The notes below the pieces were generated by a model that was not told the DNA's origin, ran no database searches, and was given only the letters and a program-made list of their open reading frames with translations. Position numbers and translations under genes: made by a program. Shown here one piece after another: positions 50,918 through 62,314 of a stretch of DNA of 64,000 nucleotides (within the stretch, counting starts at the first letter, position 1; every line of letters starts with the position of its first letter). Source of the stretch: Gyromitra esculenta (taxonomy: Eukaryota; Ascomycota; Pezizomycetes; Pezizales; Discinaceae); assembly GCA_038503075.1 (NCBI GenBank), contig JBCAML010000019.1:1054001-1118000 (forward strand), written 5' to 3'.

Positions 50918-53759
50918 CGATCGCGCCTGCTAGTAAATGCAGCATGTATGTCACTGCTACTGTTGAATTGATTGCCTGTCCGCTAGGAAGACAGATCATC
51001 AGCTCCCGTATAAGCTACATGCAGCTACTAACCCATAAGTCAACTGATCGCCTTATGTCAAATATACTTACTAGTGCTTAAATTATTTGCTAGCCTAGCT
51101 CCCAGATCGGCTAATCGTGGGCTACCAAATGTACTGGCTCTGGGGTAGATTTTCGCTAATGCGTAGGACTAGGGCTGTTGGCCGAGCTATCGGGTACTAG
51201 CCATATTATTTAGGGATAAAACAGCTTTCAGAATCACCAAAACCACACGGGAGCATACATATGGATGAGCTTCAAGCTTGTCTTAGCTCTGTCGTTCGTT
51301 CTGAGAACGAAAACCCCGGGGGGGCGTTTTCAAGGTTTGGTTTTTCGAATTATGGCGACCGGTTGCTGCAGACTGCCGTCGCTGTTGGGGAATAACTAAC
51401 AAGGCGAGAAAATATAGTAAAAACTCCTAGCCTAAGCCTTGATACCTACCTTAGCATTAGTTGCCCCTTACCCTCTGTTCGTTTTTGTCGTTCCCCTAGG
51501 AGCGACTGTATACCTGGCAGGATCTCATACAGTACTAGCCAGGTGATGCGACGCTCGAGCAACGGCGTGTCGGGGCCAATCCCACCTAAAAGCAATCGCT
51601 AAAAGTCTATTCTCAAATTCCCATCTTTGGCGCAGGGTTCTCACCTCATCGGTTGTGCTAATTCCCTTGGTACCAAAAAATTCACTATATTTTGATCAAT
51701 AAGCTTATCAGAAAATAAAAATATATCTCCTAACCTCCCAGGGGGACGTGCCCGGTCTTCAGTTTGCATAATATTTTTTTTTGCCAATGTAATAACTTTT
51801 CCTAGAAACAAAATCAGATGGATGATGAGATGGAATAAACTGAGACCAGAAATTTGTATGAAGGTTTAGAATTTCTAACGCAGGTCTACTGAAGCCTATC
51901 TCTAGATTAATAGATCGCTAGGAGGGTATTCTTGAGTACTGCAATAATTATTACCTAAGAGTCCACATTCCAAAGGGCAAGTCTATTGGGCAAATTTTGG
52001 TGGATAAATAAAATGATCTAACTATATTTGAGGGAGGTTCGATGTTCGGACATGAAAAAGCACTCGGTCTTGGCGCTTCAACGCTAGACCTAGTCAGTAC
52101 ACATTTAAGCGAGAAAGTAAGCACCACGTCAACCGCACCACATCAATGTTTGCACGCTGCGGAAGCGAAACATTCTGCTGAAGATACGGGGGAATCAAGG
52201 GGTACCGAGAATGAAATATGCAACCCCACCTTTGAATAACTACGCACAAGTTACGGCTAACGCTACGCTGTTGCATATGCGAGGGGGAAGTGTCGCTGCA
52301 AGCCACCAACGCACCAACTTGTGGTTTTGGTCGTAACGTAGGAATTAGAAGTTTAGATATTTAAACTCCTAAAACTCGTGTGGTTAAGGGAATCTATTGG
52401 TTATTTCTTGGTTCAGTCAGCCAGGGGATTCGTGACAGAATACCGTATACGTGTATATATAATTTCGCAAGTAGCGAATATAACTAGACTAGATAAGACT
52501 AAAGCACTGCAGTGCAATCTCCGTGTTCAAGCGGTGCTCAGTTGACTTGTAAACAATTCTCGATGCATTGTGATATCTTGGGACAGCTTTGCAGGTTTTG
52601 TGGCGGGTGGTTACTTCTCATTTTACAATCAAGTGCGTTTTTACCGCTCTATTTTTTGGGGCATGCGACGCCCCACTGGGTCCCAGTCGCACAGATGCGC
52701 GTGAGCTGCTGATCAACTTTAAAACTCTTCAGCCCAACGAGATATAACGTATCATTGTAGTCTTTCAGCTTTGCAGTGTTGTCCGGGAAGTCTTGGCACC
52801 ATCCTCTATTGAGCATGATCTCTGGCGGATTGAAGCGATAATTCCGTAGAAAGTGACTATATAGAGTTATTGGATGTTATTTGGCATGTCAGTATTTCCG
52901 TAGTTTCAGTCGCTTTTAGTTTGCTATCTTCTAACTTGATCTACAACTATTTAGTTTACTATCCGCAAGTTGTAGGGTGGGGCGTGGCTGTACCCCGCAT
53001 ATTTGGTGATCCTAGTCACCCATTTCCATAAACTGCTATAAGTACCAATACAAGGCTCTAGCAGTAAGCGGCTGACCGGTAGGGGTCTGCACGCAGTATG
53101 GGACGCCATCGCATATCTAGAGCCACAACTTTATGTATATCGCTAAATAGGGGGTAACCACAACAGTAGGGTGAAATTTGAGGGTCTATCCCGAGTCTAC
53201 TCTTACCATGCGGCATAATTCCTTAGTTTTGATAGTTGTGTAACTTTTCATCGTGGAGGGGTTTTGGTAGTTCATTTGTACTAACATTTAATGGTCCACC
53301 GTAAGTCTATGGAGGGAAAAGAACACACCAAAATATGGTATATATGCTAAACCCAAATAAGGAAATGTAGTCGATTTTTGGTATGCTCTTTTTTCTCCAT
53401 CTTGCCATGAACTGCCTGTGGGTCTGCTCGCTGCAGACCCACGCCCATTCGATCACTTTATGTCCAAGCCTTGTGAAACTGTCGGATCACCCGATCAGCT
53501 GTAATCATTTGCCTGCTTGTTTATCTTGACTTGGATAGCTTATCTATTATTATTGCTGTGGAGGGTGCGCCATATAAGATACTGGGGCATGAAGTGCCCG
53601 CTAGAGGCATACCCCGACCCGTTATATATAAATAATCCTTCACCGTTGACGACTGTCTAGAAACTTCAACTCTCAGCGATTTGAAAAGCTCTGCACAAGC
53701 CGAAGCTCGACTAAACCCCACCGGCACTGACAGCTCCTCCCCCCAAGACTTATTTCAGA
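50918..53759. other. Intergenic; XDH upstream region at right
   Basis: No gene recognised in about 2.8 kb. Contains a 5S-like fragment at about 51.5 kb and a perfect 10-bp hairpin (GTGGGTCTGC at 53418-53427, complement at 53433-53442). Near the XDH start there is an inverted CGG-N5-CCG at 53483-53493 and a TATATAAATA box at about 53,624-53,633, roughly 130 bp before the ATG. Confidence 0.4.
51507..51558 (-). pseudogene. 5S rRNA-like fragment (weak copy)
   Basis: The minus strand reads GAGCGTCGCATCACCTGG, then CTAGTACTG, then GATCCTGCCAGGTATAC. The first two blocks match the fragment at 59.26-59.33 kb almost base for base, and the order resembles the 3' half of fungal 5S rRNA. The region after TAGTACTG has lost the GGGTGACC block. 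Confidence 0.4.
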
Positions 53760-56700
53760 ATGTCTTCAGAAAACCACGCCCAGGAGGTTACTGTTTCAAT
53801 CGAATCGATGACAAAGACGTGGAGTGATAGCTTGCTGTTCTGCATAAATGGTGCAGAAGTGAAAATGAGCTCAATCGATCCGGAAACTACTTTGCTCGAG
53901 TACCTTCGTGGGATTGGTCTCACGGGGACTAAGCTTGGATGTGGTGAGGGCGTATGCGGGTCTTGTACAGTTGTAAGACTTCTCCAACGAATATAGGATG
54001 TTCGAGGCCGCTGAAACTTGCTTTCTATAGGTCATTGATCAACGCTATGAGATTGATGACAAACTTCGAGGGATTTCCCCTCGCAATCTTTCTGTTGTTG
54101 CATGCAAAACACCTCTGGCTTTTATGGATGGGAAGCACATCATTACCACCGAGAGACTTGGTAATACCACGAAGCCACACGCAATCCAGGAGAGAATCGC
54201 ATATATGCACGGCTCGCAGTGTGGTTTCTGTTCACCGGGAATGGTTATGGTACATCTATGTCATGTTCAAGTTGTAGTCTTCAATGCTGACCCGTTAAAA
54301 GAGTCTTTATGCCTTGCTCGGTAACAAAGAAGAGGGCGAGAGTCTTACTCCTCGCGAAATTGAAGAAGCATTCGACGGGAACCTTTGCCGATGTACGGGG
54401 TACAGACCCATCCTCGATGCAGCCCACAGTTTCAATGAGCCTGAGCAACCAGTCAATGCTTATTCGGGTGCTTTTTCCTGCGGTGAAGGAGAATGCTGCA
54501 TGCGGGAAAAAGAAGGTGCCCCCTCAAGACAGTGCTGCAAGATTACATCTAATCTTAGCAAGGCCGATGGCTCCTCAAGTGGAGATGCTTCCTCAAGTGA
54601 AGATTCTTCTAGCGAAGATGCTCACCCGGCTAAGCCCAGAGATATTACTACGACACCCATGAAGAAATTTACCCCACCAAACTATATTCAGCGGATTCCA
54701 AACACCGAGCTTCTATTTCCCAAGGTTCTCCGGAATTACGAATTTAAGCCTCTTGCCTTCGGATCAAAGTGTATTCGACCAAACACCCTATCCGATATTC
54801 TTTCACTGAGAGCTCGTTTCCCTAAGGACACTAAACTTGTAGCCGGCGCGACCTCCCCAGTCAAAATGAACGACGGAAGATATTCCATCCTGATTGGTGG
54901 TCTTCCTGACCTTAGAGAATACTCCTGGGAAGAGGAATATCTTAGCATTGGCGCCTGTCTTACCCTTACTGAGGTTGACGGAGTCCTCAGAGAGGCTATC
55001 AAACACTATGGATCCCTGAAGTCTCAGTCTTTCGAGGCCATTCGAAAATATCTTAAACTTGTCGCCAGCCCCCAGATCAGGAACATGGCCACAATTGCAG
55101 GCAATTTGCTTCTCGCATCTCCTGTATCGGATATCGGGATATTTCTTGTCACGTCTAGGAGTAGGCTATCGTACAGAACCCACAAAGATAAAGACACCCC
55201 GCTGTACATCGATATGGAGGATTTTTTTGTGGGCCGTGGGCAGACCAAACTTCCGGAGGAAGGAGTAGCTATCGCTCTCCATATTCCTTGTTCGGGAGAG
55301 AACGAGTTCATCAGGCTGTATAAGCAATCAAAGCGGAAAATCTTCGATTCTCCCATCGTAAATGCCGGACTATGGATATCACTTGACGATTCTGGGATAG
55401 TTAAATCAACAAACCTAGTGTATGGAGGTATTTCATCGAGGGTATTCCAGGCCACGGGCACCATGACTTACCTTGAGGGGAAACAATGGAACGACAACCA
55501 AGTCCTGGAATCCGCCATGGATGAGTTGGCCAAGGACTTTGATTCGAACCTTGACCCGGACCTTATACTGAAAACCGAGACGAAAATTTACAAAAAGTCA
55601 CTAATGTTGGGATTTTTTTATCGGTTCTGGCACGAAACGGTTGGCACCACGGGAGAGGATATCGGAGAGATCGAGCGAAACATCTCTTCAGGAAATCGTC
55701 CATATAGCAAAGACTTGCCTCACCTTGCTGCTTTGAAACACGCAACCGGAGTAACACGGTACACGGACGATATTCCACCCCAGAATAACGAAGTCTATGG
55801 GCATTTAGTTCTAAGCAAAAGGCCGCACGCGGATATCGAGGTGGATTGGAGCCCGGCCATGAAAACACCTGGTGTAATTCAGTACATAGACTACAATGAT
55901 TTACCAAAGTCAGGTCCACCGAAAGATAATCCGCACAACCAGTGGAACGGCGGGGGAGGGAAGTCGGAGCCCTTGTTTGCCGTTGATGAAGTCCTCACTG
56001 CGGGTCAGGTTATTGGAATGGTCCTCGCTGAAACACGGAAACAGGCCGAAGCCGGTGCTGCAGCTGTATACGTGAAATATAAGGAGAAACCAGCCATTCT
56101 AACCATCGAAGAAGCGATTCGTGAGAACAGCTTTTTCGAGAGTAGACTGAAAATTACCTCGCCGTCGCTGGGAAAGACTATTGAGGATGTGGGAAAGGAT
56201 ATTGCAGAGGCAGGTAAGAATATTGAAGAGGCGAGAAGGCGTATTGAAGAGGCGGGAAAAATCATTGAAGAGGCGGGAAATAGTATTGAAGAGGTGGGAA
56301 AGAAGATGAGAGAGGTGGGAGGGAGTACGGGAGAGGCGGGAAACGATATTGAAGAGATGAGAAGTGATTTGGGGGAGATAGGAAACGATATTCAAGAAGC
56401 GGGAAAGTATAATGAAGAGACGGGGAAAATAGTCGGAGTGGCGGGAAGGAATATTGGAGAGGTGGGAAAGGATATTGAAGAAGTGGGAAGCACAACTGAA
56501 GAGTGGGGAAATAAGATTAAAGAGGTGGAAAAAGTTATCGAAGAGCCGGGAAAGAGCATTGAAGAGGCTTTAGAAGAGTCAGATCGTAGGATCAGTGGAA
56601 AAACACGAATTGGTGGACAAGAGCACTTCTACCTTGAGACAAATGCCGCCCTAGTTGTGCCAAAATTTGAGGATGGAGAGCTTGAGGTCTATAGTAGCAC

Positions 56701-58709
56701 GCAAAATCCCACAGAAGTGTATGTATCCCATGGATTCATTTGGACGGAAACTCCTAGCTAACAGCTTAAATTAGGCAAGCCTACGTTGCACAATTCACGG
56801 GCGTGCCCTCAAATCGCATTGTTGTAAGGGTTAGATGTCTAGGTGGCGGGTTTGGTGGAAAGGATACCAGATCTGTTCCATTAGCTGGCATTTGTGCTAT
56901 CGCTGCAAAAAAGCTGAACCGTCCAGTTAGATGCATGCTGAGTCGCAAGGATGACATGATTTCTAGTGGACAACGCCATGCATTCTACGCGGAGTGGGAG
57001 GTTGGTGTAAAAGATAGTGGAGACGAGATGGGGAAGATCACAGCCCTCCAGGCTCAGCTCTATGCTCTGACCGGGTGGTCCATGGATAATTCTGGAAGTA
57101 TCTGCTACCGGGCACTCACCCATATCGACAACTGCTACAAGATACCAAACGTCAGCGTCAAAGGATCACTATGTAAAACACATACAGTATCGAGTACTGC
57201 CTTTAGAGGATTCGGGGCACCGGAAGGAATGTTCATTGCAGAGTCTTTTATCGAAGAGATCGCAGATCACCTCGGAATGCCATCCGACAAAGTCAGGGTA
57301 TGAATCAGAGTCTTTAGGCTACGTATATAAATCAGCTTTCTAATTTATGCCGCAGGAAATCAACATGTATAAAAGAGGAGACAAAACCCACTTTAGGCAA
57401 GTTCTTGAAGATTGGCATGTTCCGACGCTAGTTAGGAAACTCAAAAGAAAGATCGACTACAGCACCCGCTGTGAAGAAGGTAAGACGATTCCATCATATT
57501 TTTAATATCTCCCGACGCTTATACAATTTCAGTGGAGAAATTCAACAAAGAAAATAAATTCAAGAAGAGAGGTCTCTCCTTAATCCCGACAAAGTTTGGT
57601 GTCTCGTTCACAAAGAAGACTCAGAACCAAGCGGGAGCCTTAGTCCATATCTATCAAGATGGTTCCGTCCTTGTCGCCCATGGTGGACTTGAGATGGGTC
57701 AAGGTCTCTATACAAAGATGTTGATGATTGTCGCAAAAGAACTCGACGTAATAAACCATCTATCCCTTCCTATCACTAGCAGCGCATAGACGTCGAGTCT
57801 ACCCGTTTTCTATATATAATAGTGTCCTTAAATATTGGGCGGTGCTGACAAAACTGTGATGCAACTAATATAGGTACCGATTGCTAGTGTTTTCTGTTCG
57901 GAAACTGCGACAAATACCGTTGCGAATACATCCGCTACATCAAGTTCGACTGCGAGTGATCTCAATGGTTACGCCGTCTACGATGCCTGCAGGATACTCA
58001 AAGGGAGACTAGAGAAATATAGGGCTGGGGGAATTCCACTAAAGACAGCCATAGTAGCAGCATATAAGGATAGAGTAAACCTATCTGCAAATGGCTTCTA
58101 CAAACCAAGTATCGGTTCTCGAATGTTTTCATACTTTACGCAAGGAGTGTGCCTTTCAGAAGTAGAGATTGATACGATTACCGGAGATTGGACTTGCCTT
58201 AGTGCGGATATAATGATGGATATCGGGAAGAGCTTAAATCCAGCAATCGATTGGGGACAGATTACAGGGGCTTTTGTTCAAGGTCAGGGACTATTCACGA
58301 CAGAAGAAGTAACATGGGGTGCGGACGGGAATCTAGATATAGGACCGGATAACTACAAGATCCCCGTAGCAAGGGATATCCCACAAGTATTCAATGTTAA
58401 TATATTAGCTGGTGGGGAACGTCGTTGGGCGAACCTACAAAACATTCATACGAGTAAGGTAAGTTATAGTCCACCAGTAGACCCTATATCATTTTCCAAG
58501 CATGTATTAACTAGAAAAAGGGAGTGGGCGAGCCGCCGTTATTTTTGGCTGCCTCGGTTTTCTTCGCGATTAGGGATGCTTTGAAGTCAGCGAGGGCGGA
58601 TAATGGTATTGGGGGAGTGCTAAGTTTGGAGTCTCCAGCAACTCCGGAGAGGATACGACTAGCTTGTGGAGATGACCAAATCCTTAAAAGGAGTAGGGAC
58701 AAGGACTAA
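53760..58709 (+). CDS. Xanthine dehydrogenase-family molybdoflavoenzyme with heptad-repeat insertion, eight exons
   Basis: Purine hydroxylase family, normally cytosolic: hypoxanthine and xanthine to urate. Exons: 53760-53972, 54031-54249, 54302-56718, 56775-57297, 57356-57479, 57533-57747, 57874-58458, 58515-58709 (GT-AG); 1496 aa against about 1330-1400 usual. Domains: 2Fe-2S ([15 protein letters not shown] and LCRC), a Cys/Ser-rich linker ([19 protein letters not shown]), FAD domain, molybdenum domain ([46 protein letters not shown]). A 133-residue insert of 19 heptads precedes GGQEHFY. Departures from classical enzymes: Asp where bovine Glu802 sits (GGFGGKD), a poorly conserved FAD loop (AGATSPVKM for GNTE-type) and [11 protein letters not shown]. 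It could therefore be a diverged XDH or an HxnS-like (nicotinate hydroxylase) paralogue. The frame is unbroken. Confidence 0.9.
56171..56569 (+). repeat. Coding 21-bp minisatellite, 19 units, in XDH exon 3
   Basis: Nineteen tandem 21-bp units with consensus close to GGA AAG NAT ATT GAA GAG GYG, all in frame, encode G-K-x-I-E-E-(A/V) heptads. Ile at position 4 and Ala/Val at position 7 give the 3-4 hydrophobic spacing of a coiled coil. Units vary (for example [21 protein letters not shown]), so the array is not a recent copy-number burst. The last unit GKSIEEA runs straight into EESDRRISG, the segment that normally precedes GGQEHFY. Confidence 0.92.
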
Positions 58710-59244
58710 TTTGGAGAATGGAATGTGGAGAGAGTAGTCACTATAGCTATTACCTTGCCAACAAAGATTTTGATCAATTCAAAGTAATATATTACCTTGC
58801 CTTGACGATGTGAAGGATCCTAGAGGGTGTATGGGTGTGGGTCCACAGCGCGGGCTTTTGGTTGGCCACTCCGTGAAGGGCATGCGACCCTCTCCTTGCT
58901 AAATATCGCTTTACTAGGCGTTATCTCAAGTGACTTGTTTGATTCTGGCAGGGTTAGGTATTTTATAATTGTTTTGGTAGTAGTTCTAGGTTTATGACAG
59001 ACAGAGTGTATGCCAAGTAGTGAGTTGGCTTATGGCTGTATTAATAGGGTGACTGTGAAACCTCGACAACCAAACGCGCCTTTAGCAGTAATTTTCGGGA
59101 TACAAAGGAGGCACTCACTACTGAGCCCGTTTTACGTCATTACCGATTCTAGACACCCTATCCACATCCATGAGCCTCTACCATCCATCACCAGCAGTCA
59201 TCCATCCACCACCAGTACGCGCTATAAAAACTCTAAAATAAAAT
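58710..59244. other. 3' flank of the XDH gene, nothing recognised
   Basis: Short frames only. CATCCA-rich sequence lies near 59,160-59,215 ahead of the A-run that terminates the 5S-like fragment on the minus strand. Confidence 0.4.
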
Positions 59245-59330
59245 AAAAAAGATTGCGAGTTCAGTACCTGGGATTCTAACATGGTCACCCACTGCAGTAC
59301 TAACCAGGCGATACGATGCTCTCCCACCAG
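59245..59330 (-). pseudogene. 5S rRNA 3'-half-like sequence with T-run terminator
   Basis: The minus strand contains CGCCTGGTTAGTACTGCAG, then TGGGTGACCATG, then GAATCCCAGGTACTG, the conserved order of the 3' half of 5S rRNA (loop E to the 3' strand). T6, a Pol III-style stop, follows at 59250-59245. The 5' third (the conserved G-C-rich start pairing with the 3' end) is not recognisable upstream, so this is a truncated copy or a 5S-derived SINE-like repeat. Confidence 0.5.
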
Positions 59331-59523
59331 GATTACGAACATGGGCAGTGGTGTGGCTCATGGGAGCGACCCTGTGTGATACTCCACTTCTCCAACTAAA
59401 GTAGGGTAATTGTATCACTAAGGTTACCCTACAAGGCAGGGTAACTGGCTCTCAGCTGTTGCCCTGTAGTACAGGGCTCCAACTGCCTACTAAGTCCAAT
59501 GACTGCACACAACTAAGACAATG

Positions 59524-59625
59524 TCTCAAGGGGCAGGGTTTTCCGTCAAGCTCTCAGGTATCCCCCGAGATGAGCAGTGCTACTTGAATGGAAAACTCAG
59601 CGACGAGAATGTTTACGGGACTCCA
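59524..59625 (-). repeat. Partial gypsy LTR (subfamily B), interrupted by GYP3
   Basis: TCTCAAGGGGCAGGG through GACTCCA matches the first about 100 bp of subfamily B LTRs. It stops exactly where GYP3 begins. The last five bases CTCCA are the predicted GYP3 target duplication, whose second copy would lie beyond the window. Confidence 0.85.
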
Positions 59626-59922
59626 TTTCATGGATGGAAAGAAGGAATGAAGTTAGGTCTTTTTACTTGGTTAGTTTGCAATGGATTTCGGTTACGATTA
59701 TAATGTCTTTGTGTTTCGGTTGTTGTCGGGATTGAATTGTAGTATGGAAAAGCGGGGTATTTAAGCGATGGATTTTGTTCGTTCTTTGTCTTTTTCTTTT
59801 TCTTTCCTTAAGCAACGTTCTCGTTCACTTCTACTTGTATTATTTTAATACTATCTCGGTTCTACCTCAGAACCTTCGCTGTCGCTGTGAAACATCGCCG
59901 ATACTTCGCCTTGAAGTATACC

Positions 59923-60370
59923 TCTCACGGTTGAGTCCCTCGTTAAGCCCTTCAGTATCCTTGAAGGTGAGCAGTGCTACTTGAATGAGGTATCAACACG
60001 TTCAAAGAGTGCAGCATTTCTACAGGTTCTACAAGGGGTCTATCTCAAGGCGAGATAAGTGCAGCGAAGTAACAGCAACAGCGAGGATTCTGAGATAGAA
60101 TCAAGATAGTATTTCCACAAGTACCGAAGAAGGTAAACGAGAACGTTGCTTAAGGAAAGAAGAGAAAGAGAAACAGGAACGACCGAAATCCTTCACTTAA
60201 ATACCCCGCTTTTACTGTAGCACCAACAACAACCCGACAACAACCGAAGCACAAACACATTATCCCAATAACCAAAATATAACCGAGCAACAAAGAGATT
60301 ATACAACCATCCAAACAACAACATAACCAGCAACCAGACCACGATCCCTTTCCTAAATCAATCCATGAAA
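59923..60370 (-). mobile_element. Inverted solo gypsy LTR (subfamily A variant) in the GYP3 5' LTR
   Basis: 448 bp, TCTCACGGTTGAG to CAATCCATGAAA, duplication ATACC at 59918-59922 and 60371-60375. It is longer and more diverged than the GYP1 LTRs. It places a second, oppositely oriented promoter inside the GYP3 LTR. Confidence 0.92.
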
Positions 60371-60491
60371 ATACCTCCTGTAGAACTTGTAGAAATACCG
60401 CACTCTTCGAACGAGTTAGTATCTCGCTTAAGTAGCACTGCTCACCTTCAGGGATACTGAAAGGCTTAACGAGAAACTAAACCGTGAGATT

Positions 60492-60500
60492 ACGTTGTTT
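60492..60500 (+). promoter_or_regulatory. GYP3 primer-binding site
   Basis: ACGTTGTTT starts 2 nt after the LTR end (60489). It pairs with AAGCAACGT of the LTR (59810-59818) with one G-U pair, where GYP1 and GYP2 have the G-C pair. Confidence 0.7.
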
Positions 60501-60562
60501 CCACCATCTACACCTTCTACCCTTTGACCTACACAACGCACATCCCCCCCATCAAACTCACC

Positions 60563-62280
60563 ATGGAAGGGACCGCTGTCGCCGCAAAACGCTTCCCCAC
60601 TAGAGAAGCTTTCGCCCAAGCCTACAGAGAAGACCCAGCAGAACTATACAACGAACTCAGGGACCTTAACCAAGCCCTCGAGGACCAAATCGACGTCCTC
60701 CAGGAAAGCGAGCGAGAAAATGAGGTCAAACTCAATACAGCTCGCATTCAGACTGACAACGCCCTTCGGCACGCTACCGAACAAGACCAACGTGTAACAG
60801 AAGCAGCCAACTTGATCGCCCGACTACGGCAAGAACGAAACGAAGCTCGTGCCACCGTTCAAGCACCCCCCGCACCCCCAAATCTCAGCGCCACCCCACC
60901 TCCATCAGCGAACCTCCATCACTCAGAACGCATGCCAGATCCCGAGAAATTCGATGGATCCCGAGCTAAGCTCCCCGGTTTCATACTTCAGCTACGCTCT
61001 AAACTCACGGTCAACCGGGACCGTTTCGCAAACGAGACCACAATGATCCTATACACAATCAATCGGCTAGAAGGAGCAGCCTTAGAACAAGTCCGCCACA
61101 CGGTTCTTCCTTCGGGCCTCACCACCTGGACCAGCGCTGAACAATTGATCACCGCACTGGAAACGGCATTTGGAGACCCCGACCCCACCGGCACCGCCCG
61201 ACAAGAATTACACCAGCTTCGTCAAGGCAAACAAGACTTTTCGGCATACCTAGCAGATTTTCAGAGAATCATGGGACAACTTAATTTCGATGAAAACTCG
61301 AAAATGGATGCCCTTGAACATGGCATGTCCGAGGAATTGAAAGAAGCCATGGTTTTCGCCCCCGCCGTCCCCAAGAACCTTAACGACACAATCCTCACTC
61401 TTACCTGGATGGACAACCGCATCCGAGCCCGTAAAGCAGAAAAGCGAGGGAACGCCCGCGATACCATGGGACAATTCAGTGCCCCTTCCGCCTTCACCCC
61501 TGCCTCCTCTTTCACTCCCGGAGGATTAGCCCCCATGGATCTATCCTTTGGCCGTACTAGCAATCTCTCTCGCCCTCCTCAGGACCAAAGGTATACAATT
61601 GTTAACGGAAGACGGAAGCTCTCAGAGGAAGAAAAACAGTGGCGCCGCTCCACTGGGAAATGTATGTTCTGTGCCGCCCCCGATTTCATGGATGGTTGTT
61701 TTGTTGATGAGTCGGGTATATGGACATATGGTCGTTGCGTTTTGATGTTTGTTCTTTGTGTTTCTCTGGGTTTCCTATTACAATGAGTCATGTCTTTGTC
61801 ATCGAAAGAGTTGGAATGCGGTATATAAGCGAAGGGTTTTCCCCTCTTGTTGTACTTTTCCTTCTTCTTTCCCTAAGCAACGTCTTCTATTGTACTCTTC
61901 TGTATTTTACAATACAAACCTCGGTTATACCTCATAACCTTACGCTGTCGCCGTCCTCAAGTCCTCTATACTTGAACAATCTGTAGAGCCTGTGGAATCT
62001 CGTAAACACTCTCGTCGCTTAGTTTTCTCTTCAAGTAGCACTGCTCATCTCGGGGGATACCTGAGAGCTTGAAGATAAACCTCGCCCCTTGAGACCCGAC
62101 CACTCCTACGCCAACTGCCCCTCTGCTCCAAAGAAACCCGCCATGAGAGGAGCCCTCACCAATCTCGCCAATGCTCCTAATCCCCCCGCCTCCTCAGCTC
62201 GCCAACTTCCCCCTCCTCCATTGCCTCCCCAGTTTTTTGCTATCGATGCACCAGGCGCCTCAGACGAGGCTTTAAACTAG
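60563..62280 (+). pseudogene. gag: GYP3 Gag, interrupted in its zinc knuckle by a solo LTR
   Basis: ATG at 60563 (MEGTAVAAKRFPTREAFAQA). A coiled-coil region (LRDLNQALEDQIDVLQES), MPDPEKFDGSRAKLPGF and a capsid-like part (LRQGKQDFSAYLADFQRIM) follow. The CCHC knuckle is split: CMFCAAPD before the LTR (to 61683) and HSYANC after it (from 62100). The frame is otherwise open to EALN and UAG at 62278-62280. It is about 80% alike to GYP1 Gag where compared by eye, across the point where GYP2 interrupts GYP1. Confidence 0.9.
61684..62094 (+). mobile_element. Solo gypsy LTR (subfamily B) in GYP3 Gag
   Basis: 411 bp, TTTCATGGATGG to CCCCTTGAGA, clean duplication CCCGA at 61679-61683 and 62095-62099. 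Same orientation as GYP3. Confidence 0.94.
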
Positions 62281-62314
62281 TTCCACCGAAGTCGACCAGT
62301 GACCCTGCTTCGGT
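62271..62314 (+). promoter_or_regulatory. GYP3 -1 frameshift signal: UUUAAAC plus stem-loop
   Basis: UUUAAAC at 62271-62277, stop UAG at 62278-62280, then a 7-bp stem ACCGAAG (62285-62291) with CUUCGGU (62308-62314) around a 16-nt loop; spacer 7 nt. The -1 frame runs on as Pol. Confidence 0.85.

Noticed and set aside
56005..56495. Minus-strand open frames opposite the XDH heptad array
   Set aside because: They arise from the 21-bp in-frame periodicity on the opposite strand of a well-supported gene.
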